In this document: positions 20,961-31,495 of the stretch, piece after piece
Numbering within the stretch: the stretch's first letter is position 1
How the letters are laid out: each line of letters opens with the position of its first letter
DNA from: Asterella californica
Lineage: Eukaryota > Streptophyta > Marchantiopsida > Marchantiales > Aytoniaceae
Reading direction: 5' to 3'
Assembly: GCA_036924285.1 (NCBI GenBank)
Contig: JAYKYS010000007.1
Coordinates: 19,778,001 to 19,842,000, forward strand
Length of the DNA stretch: 64,000 nucleotides
Notes under the pieces: generated by a model
What the model was told of the DNA's origin: nothing
Seen by the model: the letters and a program-made list of their open reading frames with translations, nothing else
Database searches by the model: none
Program-made: the position numbers and the translations under genes

Positions 20961-21414
20961 GAGTGAAGGAATTAGAGATTGGAGGCATACTGAAGACTCA
21001 GATTGCAAGTGGAGGTGCTGCAATCTTTTGCACATGGAGATTTCTCTGGATGCGAAACTCTAATAGGCGTCCTTGCTGTTTGGAGCTACTTTCGAAAATC
21101 CAGACATCAGTTTTGGTGCAGCAAGGAATGACAGCGTTGGTGACAGGTTCTGAATTTTCGAATTGTCCCTCTGCTGTGTTTGTTATGTGTTTTTTTGTGA
21201 GAGTTTTCACAATTATAGTCAGTCAACAAGCTTTGACTGTATTTTTTTGGATCTTCTATTCATTTTTAGCCAAAATGGACTGTATTTGCATCACATAGAC
21301 CTACGTCTAGACCTACATCTGTATAACCCTAGAATCAACGTTTCTATCACTGTGTGAAATTCCAATTTGTTCAGAGACACTGTCTGTATCTTCGTTTCTT
21401 ACGTCTAATCCATC

Positions 21415-21849
21415 ATGAGTAGAATAGATACGTTTTCAGCCATTACCGGTGAACCTTTAGACAAAAATAACTACTCCATATGGAAGTATCGCATGTCTGC
21501 CTTCTTGAAAGGCCAAAGCCTGTTTGGCTTGGTCACAGGGACAGATGCGAAACCCGTTGGAGTTGATACAGATCCTGATGTTGATGCATGGAACAAACGA
21601 GCTTGTCAAGCTGTGCATTATCTTTCTTTGTGTGTCTCACCTTCCATGTTTGGTTACATACAGTCTGTTGATACCCCCAAGAGGTCTGGGATGCACTAGC
21701 TAATGTTTTCCAGACATCTACCAAAGCTCGTAAGTTACAACTCAAGCAGCAACTCTTAGATGTTAAGAAGGGTTCATTGAGCATTACAGATTATGTTTTT
21801 CAAGTGCGAGGTCTAGTTGAGCAGCTTAACAGCATAGGGGTGAAAGTCG
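21415..21849 (+). pseudogene. Copia-2 gag, N-terminal half
   Basis: The ATG at 21415 begins a Copia gag (NNYSIWKYRMSAFL, then LSLCVSPSMF). A +1 frameshift in a run of five C near 21674 moves the frame to one with ALANVFQTST and LLDVKKGSLSITDYVF. It ends at GVKV at 21848, with GTCG at 21846-21849 shared with the other half. The ~450-base leader between primer site and ATG has no convincing ORF. Confidence 0.85.
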
Positions 21850-22127
21850 CTAAGCCTCGCTTCTAAGACTGTAAGTTTTATCGCTTCCGTGAATCCGTGC
21901 TTTCTTTTGGGCTACTTCTGTGCATCTGTGCTCACTAAGGGCTCGGTTCTAAGACTGTCAGTTCTATCGCTTCCGTGAATCTGTGCTCTCTTTTGTGTTA
22001 CTTTCTTGAATCCGTGCTCTCTTTTGGACTACTTCCGTGCTTCTTTTTGTATGTTATCGCTGCATCTGTCTCGGTCTCGCTTACGGTTTTCATAGTGTTT
22101 GTCCATCGTGAGAGACGGTGGGACTGA
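21850..22127 (+). repeat. Direct repeats at the other edge of the inserted element
   Basis: Two ~88 bp units start at TTCTAAGACTGT (about 21861 and 21949). They contain TTCCGTGAATCCGTGCT motifs like those in the 17.9-18.4 kb array. They precede the hAT transposase relic and are likely its 5' subterminal region. Confidence 0.6.
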
Positions 22128-24628
22128 ATGAAAGCGGACTTGGAATTCCCCAACAATCCACCCATAGCGGTACTCATGGAAGAAGCAACGGCAGCGAATG
22201 TTGTAAATACACATGGAAAGGCTGTTGTTGAAGATACTACGGTGCTTGGAGCTTCTGAACTCGGATTAGGTTCAGAAGGTAATCCAGTGTTGTTGGATTC
22301 CAATCCCTCCAATGTCGCAGCAGGATCAAGACCAATGATCAGAATAGGTAAGCATGCTTCGAGTTCGTTACGAGGTAAAGGTCTGCAGTCATTGAAGAAA
22401 CAGCATACCTTAGAGAATTACAGCATTCGGAAGAACAACATTGGAGTCAATCCAGGTGATACTATCTCTCCTTTCATGTTCATTTCTAGCAATAGGGTCT
22501 CCGAGAGCACGTCTGATTCTTTTCCATCGGAAGAGTCGCAGAAGGTTAGAAATAGAACACTTGAAGAGACTTCTGCAGCTTGGAAAGAGCACTGGAAGGT
22601 GCAGTTTGAATGGGCTAAGTTCGATGGAGTTACTCGTCAGATATACTATTTAGTATGTCAAGAGATGGGGTAGAAGGGAACTTTTGCTGTTCAAGGTGGT
22701 ACTAACATCAAACTTTCTTCGTTAGTGGAGCATGCTCGATCGAAGGAGCACCAGATGCGGTTTTATGCTAAAGTTTCAGGCCAGAAAGACATGGCCACTG
22801 CGATGAAGTCTCAACGTCTACATGTAGACACTGTGTTGTTAACGATGTTTCATGCAGCCTATTGAGTGAGAAGAGAAAACCTTGCATTTAGTAAGTTTCT
22901 GAAGCTATGTGCAGTGCTACGAGCGTCTGGTTGTGAGCTTACAGACAAGCTTTATCAATCTGATAAAGCTTGTACTCAGATGCTAATGCATATCAGCGAC
23001 TGCATCCAAGAACGTGGTTTACGAAGGGTACGTGCTAGTTCATTCTTTGGGATTATGGTTGATGAGTCGACTGATATCAGTGTTACTTCCGCTCTTGTAG
23101 CTTTTGCTATGTTTGTGGAGAACGGTTCTGTTCAGGTAAGCTTTTTGGGACTTGTACGAGTCGAAGATAAGGGTGCAAAGGCTATTTCTGAGCAACTTAT
23201 TGCCTTACTGAATGTATGGGGGTTGGATCATGAGCGGTTCATTGGGTTCGGATCAGACGGTGCCTCTGTTATGACAGAGAAGCAAACTGGAGTTGCCGCT
23301 CGACTGAAAAAGAATGTAAATCTTTTTCTTGTTTCTTGTCACTGTATTGCACATAGGACAAACTTAGCAGTTCTCTCAACCTCCAAGCACTCTGCTTGTG
23401 CACAGATTTCTGATGAGATCGACGCACTGATAAACACCTGCTCTAGTTACTTCAAGCGTTCATCCAAACGTCGAGAGCAGTTTGGTGCTTTACAGAGAGA
23501 GTTGGACGATGCGCGTCGTTCACTGAAGAGGTACGTAAAAATTCGATGGTTCAGTCGAGCACAAGCTATCTCAACGCTTTGTGACTCGTTAGAGTCAGTA
23601 CTTACTTACTTTCGTGATGTTCCAGCTTCAGAGGATCACGGGGTTGCACAGAGTGTGTATGATAAGTTGAGGAGTTTCAAACTGATTTACTGTCTTTACT
23701 TTTTGGCTGATATCTTGAGTTCTCTTGCACGGTTGAGTCTCATCTTTCAGCAAAGAGTGGTCGATGTCTCAGGCATCAGAGGTATAGTAGCTGTAGAGAT
23801 TGCTTCGATTAGGATGACTTATATGGTGGAACACGTTGATCTAAACACATTTCTGCAGAACAATGACACCGGGTACCATGTTCTGCCTGATTATGGACCT
23901 GAAGGAGGTTTCATGAAACGTCTGTCATCAGAAATCAGAGGTAGCTTTTTCTGTTCTTGTGAAATGCAGCGTTGTAGACTAGGAACTGATCTAGAAGCTG
24001 CAGTATCTTTCCAAAAAGCATTCGCAGAAGCCATTTGTACTTCACTGGAAGAACGTTTCGTGGACAATGATGTCATTGGGGCACTGAAGATCTTGTCTCC
24101 GTCCCAAATGCCAAAGCAAATGGTTGCTTTGAATAACTTGGGCATAAAGGAGCTGGATCGACTGTCTCAACACTTTGGTCAGGTAAAGTATCTTCATGGT
24201 ATATCGAAGGGTCTCATCTTGTCAGCAGCATTGCAAAGCGAGTTCCTTTTGTTCAAGACACATGCTGTTATTGAGTTTCGAGATCTTTCATTTGTTGAGT
24301 TATGGGCGATGATTGAACTATCAGAGAGTTTAAAGATGAAGTATCCTAACCTCTTAACTCTTGCTTGCATTGCGAGAGTGCAGTGCGTGAGCACTGCTCA
24401 GTGTGAGCGTGCATTTCATTTCAGAACTTGATCAAGAGTAAGTATCGCAGCCAGTTGTCTTCAGTGCATCTTGATGCACTCTTATGGTTGAATCTAGAAG
24501 GTCCAGTTGTGTTTGTTTCGAATCCAGAGCTAGACGATATTCTCTCTGATGCTATTGATGTTTGGAAACGATCGAAGGAGTTCCGTTACTTGATCTCTAA
24601 CCCTGACGTACATTTGTCTTTATCCTGA
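22128..24628 (+). pseudogene. hAT-superfamily transposase (DUF4371/ZNF862-like), broken
   Basis: A single frame runs from 22128 to 24431 with two nonsense codons, TAG 22671-22673 and TGA 22863-22865. A one-base frameshift near 24425 then leads to the C-terminal piece (24428-24628). The N-terminal ~180 residues are low complexity, followed by a BED/TTF-like part (WKEHWKVQFEWAKFD, then SSLVEHARSKEHQ) that may have bound DNA. The core has FFGIMVDESTDIS (first catalytic Asp region), GFGSDGASVMTEKQTGV and CHCIAHRTNLAV. The C-terminal dimerisation block has VSTAQCERAF and LIKSKYRSQL. This is the layout of hAT transposases of the DUF4371 type. With two stops and one shift it is inactive but not very old. 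Confidence 0.85.
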
Positions 24629-24697
24629 TTGTTTGTAGATTTTATCTTTTCTTGCTTTTGTACTAGTTTCTTATATACATAGTTTGTTTTACAGTAA

Positions 24698-24746
24698 CGG
24701 GAGTCTCTAATGGAGAGGAGCTTTTCGGGTTCAAATCCCGCTCCCG
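24698..24746 (+). other. Short tRNA-like fold (acceptor plus T-arm-like module)
   Basis: CGGGAG (24698-24703) pairs perfectly with CTCCCG (24741-24746). Inside are a small hairpin (CTCT/AGAG) and a T-arm-like CGGGTTCAAATCCCG, whose TTCAAAT loop matches a tRNA B box. There are no D or anticodon arms and only ~49 nt in total, so this is not a normal tRNA. It may be a tRNA-derived scar or a SINE fragment. Confidence 0.4.
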
Positions 24747-24776
24747 GTTCAATCTATTCAGTACTGCATCGAGTTC

Positions 24777-24876
24777 TGGAAAAGAGTCCAGTATTGATTG
24801 GAGCCTAGTACACAGCCGAGCTGGAAGATGTTGGACGTTGTGTACTCGACTCCAAGCAATTCTGGATTCTTTTCCA
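24777..24876. repeat. 38-bp-arm imperfect foldback, miRNA-precursor-like
   Basis: The left arm 24777-24814 and right arm 24839-24876 match at about 32 of 38 positions when one is complemented, with a 24-nt loop and scattered mismatches. Arm length, loop length and mismatch pattern resemble a small plant pre-miRNA or a MITE remnant. Expression is unknown. Confidence 0.6.
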
Positions 24877-25346
24877 CTTTACTCCGAGGAGAACGTCAGC
24901 AAGAAGCATGCCAAAGCAGGTTGCAGGAGCACTTTCGGTGACAGTCCTGCTAGATGGAAGCTTCAAATGCATAGTGAAGTTCTTAGATGAGGTGAAGACA
25001 CCAGGACAAGAGGTTTGGAGGTACTTACGATACTTAGAAGTTAGAATCCACTGGTTTGCATGCAGACTTTATGTTGGAGGATGAGATATTTTGAGCCAAG
25101 CAAAACTGTGCGACTATCAACTTTTAACTTATTGTAAGAAGATACATCCAGATTTTTGACGATGCTTGTATTGCGTCGTTCAGAAAAATAACCAGTGTAA
25201 GAAGTAAAAAGTAAGTTCCAGCTGAAAAGCGAGCCACGAAAACGGTTATCACCGACAAAGATACTCGGAAACCACCCGGTTTACAACTAGTTCCGGTTTT
25301 TAGCTGATAGAACCGAAAAACCTAGGCGAACTATGAGCCCCGTGCA
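24877..25346. other. No gene recognised
   Basis: No coding signal is seen. It ends with CTAGGCGAACTATGA at 25323-25337, a 15-mer also present at 19069-19083. Confidence 0.4.
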
Positions 25347-26574
25347 CCATCTTTTGACTTGACCAGCCCCCTGCGTCATATATTAGACTTGACCAGACCT
25401 CTTACCGACAACAGTCCATCGTCGACCGCCATGTCCGATTGTGCCTTCTACGTTGGCGTTCACAGGCTTAGTTGACAAGCACCGAGCAGAGAGCAGTGTT
25501 CTCGTAAGAATATCGAGTGCTTGAAGAAGACGACATGAAATCACTCTCTATAAGAATTATGAAAATCCCAGTTCCAATTGTCGATTTTGACTATATTCGA
25601 CTCGTTATAGTTTTGCACAAAGATGGGATTCTCCATTCTATGGAGAAGGTTCGGCAGAACATTTCAGTTTCAGAATACCTTGATGCGTAAAGTGGCCAGA
25701 ACGAGAGATTTGGTAGAGGTGAATGAAGCTTTCTTCCCTTTCGGAAAGAATTTGGCATACTTCGAAGGTCAGGAAATATTCACTTGCCCTGCGATTCTTT
25801 TTAGCTGAACCAAAGGAATTTATGTATTCCTGAAATTGTATGACAAATTCCAGACTTAACCCGGATGATAAGTATCATCAAATGCGAGAAAGCGTCATAA
25901 ACTGCGGGATGCGATCGATCAAGAAAGCCGAGAGCCAGAAAAGATAAGGGTGACTCTATAGTCAGAAATATCTCGCCGAAGGCTGAAATTTTAAAAGTCC
26001 CACAGAATTCCTCCACAGCTATACTGTACTTATGAAGTCATGATCAGAGTAATCCAGTACGATTGATTATTATAAACACGTCTTTATAAAGACTACGACA
26101 CGATATACAGTTCATGTTGCCACATTTTAATTGATCAAAAAGTGACATTCTGAGAAACATGTCACATCCGTCACCACCATCTGACCAAGAGTACGACTAT
26201 GACTAGGATTCGACCCATCCGCCTCCCTGCTTGATGAGCTGGTCGATCCTCTCTTGGGATCCTGATGATCGTGAGACATTCCTGTTCCTTGTGCGGTTGC
26301 TGCGCAGAACTTTTCTACTTCTCACTCCAAGAAGGAGACACGGATTCGACCCATCTGCTCCCTGCTTGGTGAGCAGTCCGAGCCGATACGTTTACGGTGA
26401 CGGACTCTCCTGCACCTCCCGTTCCTGCTGTCTGCTCGGTGCTTGCCAACTAAGCCTGTGAACGTCAACGTGGAAGACACAATCAGACATGACGGTCGAT
26501 GATGGACTGTTGTCGGTAAGGGGTCTGGTCAAGTCTAATATATAGCATTGGGGGCTGGTCAAGTTCAAAAGATG
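25347..26574. mobile_element. Foldback element with ~150-bp terminal inverted repeats
   Basis: The left repeat 25347-25496 and right repeat 26426-26574 are inverted copies with roughly 90% identity by eye. The repeats carry spaced ACTTGACCAG motifs near the tips, which look like protein-binding iterations. The ~930 bp between them has no convincing ORF (one 61-codon frame near 25623). The structure fits a non-autonomous Mutator- or Foldback-type DNA transposon. No clear target duplication is seen. Confidence 0.7.
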
Positions 26575-27514
26575 GCGAGGCTAGTCAAGTAAATTTCTGC
26601 TCAGCAGCAAGACAGCCTTTAACATAAGTTACTCACTATCAAGTCGAAGCAAAAAGTAATATGGTTTCACATCGCTACACAACATACATCGCTGTCAGAA
26701 ATACACCACACATACACATAACACATGGACGATGTCATACACATATACACGTGTACTACAATCAGTGGTACACGTGTACCACTACAGTGGGTATCATCGA
26801 GCTGAAATCTGCAACCTGAAACCTCTCAATCAGATCTTGCAATCTGGGTTCTTCAAGTGATAAACGGTATGTACTCACTCTACCATGTCAACAGGCACTA
26901 AACAATCACTAAAGTCGAGCCAAATCCACTCTGTGCTCGCAGAGACTCCAGATTGCACTCATAAAGACTATCCACTATAGCTAGGAGCTTGAAGACTCAA
27001 CTTGAAGAACTAAAGCCTCCAAGTCCTATCTGCGAAATATACCCCTAGGGGCTCTCTCACCAACTCGTCCTAACGGCACTAACGGCTTTATCGAGATTCG
27101 TCATTCCGCACTCGTCCAACCTAACCGGGGTGACCAAACTGAAGTGACAACCAGCATGTCTTATCCACTTTATATGAATCTCTTGAGCGATTTACTATAT
27201 CCCATCGGTCATACCAAAGAGAGGAAATGCGGCATCATGTGCTCTCTGCGACTGTGCCCTGTAGAGTTGACTTGTAGCAATTGAGGACAATGAACATCCT
27301 GAAAGGCTGCTACAATCCTACACTAGAACATGCATAGCTCTCGCATATGCATGTTCTAGTGTAGGATCAGAAAGAAAGAGAGATCTATATCGATTCTACA
27401 TAGAACGTCAAAGTCAACGATATATAGAGAATGCTTGCAACGTGATTACTCGTAAACAAAAGAACTTTTGTACTCGGTTATGAGTCCTTTGATTGGTTAT
27501 CTAGTCCTATATAT
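26575..27514. other. No gene recognised; palindromes
   Basis: Contains an 18-bp perfect palindrome (GTGGTACACGTGTACCAC near 26767-26784), preceded by CA-rich sequence at 26700-26760, and the perfect foldback at 27316-27366 listed separately. Confidence 0.4.
27316..27366. repeat. Perfect foldback, 21-bp arms
   Basis: 27316-27336 (TCCTACACTAGAACATGCATA) is exactly complementary to 27346-27366, with a 9-nt loop. It has no flanking duplication that I can see. Confidence 0.85.
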
Positions 27515-27674
27515 GTACCTTATATAATTAGGCATCTCGTGTTGTTAGAGAAGTCCGGTTGTCAACCGAAAGCTTACCCGGTGCAATACCAGACGGTACA
27601 TATATAATTAGGCATCTCGTGTTGTTAGAGAAGTCCGGTTGTCAACCGAAAGCTTACCCGGTGCAATACCAGAC
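27515..27674. repeat. 80-bp tandem duplication
   Basis: Two successive 80-bp units. The last 74 bases (27521-27594 and 27601-27674) are identical, so the duplication is recent. Confidence 0.9.
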
Positions 27675-30051
27675 TACGTCTGAAAGTGGTGTGGTTCATT
27701 TGATTGACAATGTTCATGAGCGAAAACTGTGCCGCGTTGGGTTTTTGCTTCCACACGCAGCGCTAAAGGACCGTACTCCGAGTATGTTTTGCCCAGGCAG
27801 CGATTTATTACGCATGCCATCCCCACGCCTTTACGTATTGGTTTGTATTATCTGGTTTTCTGTATTCCAGAGTCGATCGATATTCGTACGACCCAAAGAC
27901 GGTGAATAAAGGGTTACTGATTTTCAATCGTGGTCCCCTGTCAAAAAGTCCCCCCTGCCTGGGGCTCCCGGCGCGTGCAGGAAGGATCCGGGAAGTGGTC
28001 CTCACTCACCCGTCTCGGCCGGGACGCAAGCCCAGGGTAGGTACGTTAACAGTAAAACTGTTATCAGTTACTGATAACAGGCAGAAGCTAGCGAAATCGC
28101 TAGTTATGAAAGCCTACGATGTATGTGCTAGTCTTGTAGTACCTCGGAAGCTTGTGAAAGTTATCGTTAGCTCAGTTAGAAACAGTAGCGATTGCTATAT
28201 GCTATGAATATTTTATGGTTTCAACCTTAATCCTTGGAAAAAAAATACACAAAAAAGTTCTTCGAGAAAAACGTATAGACTGAAAAGTTTACCCAGAACA
28301 CTATCAAAAAGTATAGTCAAGAAATACCCATCGAGTTCTATATTCATTGAATGCAACCAAAACGGGTTTAAAGTGAAAAACCGAATCGGTCTTCCGCTGT
28401 CATGTTCTCCGAAGCTAGTATTTGTGAGACTTCATCGTAAGTAAACACTGGTTGGTGTACTACACTACTATGTTGGAAGGTCAAGCTTGAACAATTTAGA
28501 GAACACCCAGTATATATGCTTACATGCTAGATATGAGAGTCTTCTTATCTCCCGTTGCCAGAAGTCTTCGCAAGAGCAAGCAAGAAGGAACAAATCCGAA
28601 CAAAGTGTTGTGTGTCTCATCTTTCTCATGTCATGCGTGAGAATATGAAATAACTTACCATGATTATTGGAAATCTCTATAACTATTGCTTGAACACAAT
28701 TCATAGGGAGTGGTGTCCATTAGATGTTCTTATTGCGAGGCTTTAAAGGGTTAGCTTGCCCTTGCTCCTGTTGTGATATGCTATTTGTTGGTTCTAATTG
28801 CTATTGTAGTTCAGACGGAGCAGACCTCTTAGGACTGCAGATCGTGACTTAGTCAGTAGCCATAGGGCGGAGTAGGAACAGGTTATTACATTGTATGTTG
28901 GAGTCTTACTTACTTTCTGAGTGATCAGACCTAAGGACCTTCCACTGAGTCTTTTGTACATTACTTCTTATACCTTTGTTGGCGTGGGAAATTTGTTGCT
29001 ATGTATGTTTGGATAGGGATGAACGTGACATGTAGGCAGAAAGAGGGAGTGAGTTTGGAACTGAGGTGACTTTCAGATCTATGCTAGTTCTAGAGGACTG
29101 ATAATGAACAAGTAGGACGTTCAGCCAAATTAAGGAAGTGATGTATGCATGATCAGGGAGGAAGAGTCTCATATTTCGTGAGAGAGAAACATCCAGCGAA
29201 CGGGATACGATGTTTGAGGTGCTTCTGAAACTCAATTTGTCATTTACAGGGCAAGTGAATCACTGAACACATACAAGAGAGTCCTGGAGTGTCAGTACGG
29301 AGCTCCATTGCCTCATTATACCGTCAAGTTTGAATCTTTTATGCACGAGAAGATGCAGTACTTAAGGCCTCTTCCCATCAGTCCTTTTTTTTCTATCAAA
29401 AAAGAAATTTTGTGTCAGAAAAAATACTTTTGTCTTCTCACTGTGCAGTTTTTTCAAGAAGGAGGGAGTCCCGAGGCAAAATTGACAGCTCCACAGTTTT
29501 GGGCTGAGGGTACCTCCAGGAGTACTCCCCCAAGTTACTGGGACTTGAGGACGTGCATAGCACGCCATGTGGAGAACAACTGGTCCCGCTACTGATCAAA
29601 CTTTTCGCGGTAACTTTCTGTCCGCGCCTTGAAACTCGAAATCTTGAATAGCCCGCCTCCACCTCACAACACCATGGCGGGATTAGGGATTAAGCTCTCT
29701 TTGAAGGATCTAGAGACTACATTAGAAAGTGCTGAATGACAAAGCTATCGTTGTCCTTTTGATATCTCTCTTTCATCATCTGGCTGGTCGTGCGCTTGAT
29801 CAAGGATCGACAGAGTTCAGTCCTCTGAGAAGTAAGTTTGGAAATGAACAGTGGTAAAGCAATTGTGATCTCATGTAACGCTTATGATTTCGAGCTTACG
29901 ATGTTGTTGAGAAGTTGAGTTTTGCTCATGTTTGCACGGTCACGGCTACACTGTTGGTTGATTCAGGATTCGAGCCACTACTTGTTTATTTCAAGTGAGA
30001 GGCTGCTGTTTTCATCAAGAGGAGGTTTACTCGTGAGGTACGAGAGATTAC
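27675..30051. other. No gene recognised
   Basis: Contains a GC-rich patch (27930-28030), a 10-bp-arm foldback CTGTTATCAG at 28058-28080 and a CTAGCG/CGCTAG pair just after it. ORFs of 60-116 codons show no domains. The 29.2-30.2 kb part may hold the promoter and a 5'UTR exon of the Myb-like gene, but I cannot place them. Confidence 0.35.
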
Positions 30052-30096
30052 TTAGAGAAAGTACTTGGATCCGTTGGATCCAAGTACTTTCTCTAA
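30052..30096. repeat. Perfect foldback, 21-bp arms, 3-nt loop
   Basis: 30052-30072 (TTAGAGAAAGTACTTGGATCC) is exactly complementary to 30076-30096, with loop GTT. It lies about 170 bp upstream of the Myb-like ORF. Confidence 0.88.
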
Positions 30097-30261
30097 CTAG
30101 TGTCATCTGGTGGACTCGGTGGAAGGATTTTTGATCCAGAAAGCAAAAAGAGCCCAGAAGATAGTTCAGTCGCAGTGAAACAGCAGCATTTAAAGCCGTG
30201 ATAAATCTGCCATTCTCGACTTACGAGTATATAATTATATTTTTTGTGTTTTTTCAGGAAA

Positions 30262-31101
30262 ATGGAGACAAATCTAAGCGTGGATCTGAACTTTGATTCA
30301 GTGCCAGGGTGGGACACCGATAGTCAAGCCCCTGGTTTCTTCTCCGATGCTCTTGATCAACCAACAGCCAACAATGATGTGGCAGATCCGTCAGGTAACT
30401 CGTCCAGAGTTAGATGGTCTCATGAAAAGTGTATTGCCCTGTTGGAGCTCAAAAAAGAGCAGTCGATCGATAATACTAAGAGTAGTTCTAGAGGGCTCAT
30501 AATAGGCAGTCAAGAGAGATGGGAAGAGTTGGTGCAAAAGATGGCATTGCAAGGCCTTCAGTCCAGCTGGAAACAAGCAAAGACTAAATGGGACAGCCTT
30601 TTGGGACTGTACAAATCTATTAGAGATTGGAACTCCAAGTCAAGGAACGAGCCATGGGCAGCTATGACAATAGATGAGAGACGTAAGACTGGAGTGCCAC
30701 TTGCTTTCGATGAGATGTATTACGAGATCATAGACTCATTCCAAGGATCCAGACCTTCAGTCAGACCTCCAAGTGTGGCAGATTCCTCCATGAGGATAGG
30801 TGGGGTTGATGACTCTCCAACTGATAGTTTAGTCTCAGATAGTGGCGCGAGTACTAGAAAGAGAAAACGTAAATCTCATGGATCTTCTGATGCGATCGTG
30901 GATTGTTTGAAGGAGTTTGGATTCACATTGCAGACGTCCCAAGAGCAAAAAGAACTACTTGAGGTCAATAGATGGGCAAATCAATCTGTAGTAGAATGTG
31001 AAAGATTCAAAAAGCAGTTAGAAATTGATATTCAGATGGCCCTGGGCATGAGAGAGCTCTCTCTGCTGTTACTATTATGGCTGGTGCTTTTGCAGAAATA
31101 G
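30262..31101 (+). CDS. Myb/SANT-like (trihelix-like) DNA-binding protein, 279 aa as read
   Basis: The ATG at 30262 follows a strong 3' splice site (TTTTTTCAG ending at 30257), so an upstream exon or 5'UTR intron is likely. Counting from this Met, residues ~50-140 form a Myb/SANT-like helical domain (SSRVRWSHEKCIALLELKKE, then WEELVQKM and SSWKQAKTKWDSLLGLYK, W-E-W spaced as in trihelix proteins). A Ser-rich linker with a basic patch (TRKRKRKSHG, nuclear-localisation-like) follows, then a Glu/Gln-rich probable coiled coil. Such proteins are either trihelix transcription factors or the Myb-like partner of PIF/Harbinger transposases. No Harbinger transposase is seen here. The last ~15 residues are Leu-rich and unnatural. 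A neighbouring frame after a CTCTCTCT run gives a more typical end (VTIMAGAFAEIARKS), so a frameshift there is possible. Confidence 0.72.
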   Translation: METNLSVDLNFDSVPGWDTDSQAPGFFSDALDQPTANNDVADPSGNSSRVRWSHEKCIALLELKKEQSIDNTKSSSRGLIIGSQERWEELVQKMALQGLQSSWKQAKTKWDSLLGLYKSIRDWNSKSRNEPWAAMTIDERRKTGVPLAFDEMYYEIIDSFQGSRPSVRPPSVADSSMRIGGVDDSPTDSLVSDSGASTRKRKRKSHGSSDAIVDCLKEFGFTLQTSQEQKELLEVNRWANQSVVECERFKKQLEIDIQMALGMRELSLLLLLWLVLLQK

Positions 31102-31460
31102 CACGCAAGTCCTAATTCCCCATCACACTGATCTGATGAGTGCTCAACAATGTTTTCTTACATTTAAAATCTTTAATGCAAATACTGCTGGTAATGCATG
31201 CAGGGTTTCCTCGTTTGTCTCGTTCGAAGCTTCTGGCCATGACGATGATTTTTTTCCAGTTGGTGTGCATTATTCGCTCTTTATTGCAGTCCATGTCTCG
31301 GAAGAGAAAACGAAGGAAACTCAGCACCAGTCAGTACATATCTTCTAGGGTCCATTTTTTTCAGAGGAACTGGGGGCACAACTGATGGGACTGTAGCGAC
31401 AGTACATCTAAATGACAAAGATATGATTAAGTGGTGGGTTAAGCATAGGTCCCAAGTATA

Positions 31461-31495
31461 GTTTGATCACGTTGTGATGCACAACGTGATCAAAC
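31461..31495. repeat. Perfect foldback, 16-bp arms, 3-nt loop
   Basis: GTTTGATCACGTTGTG at 31461-31476 is exactly complementary to 31480-31495, with loop ATG. Confidence 0.85.
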
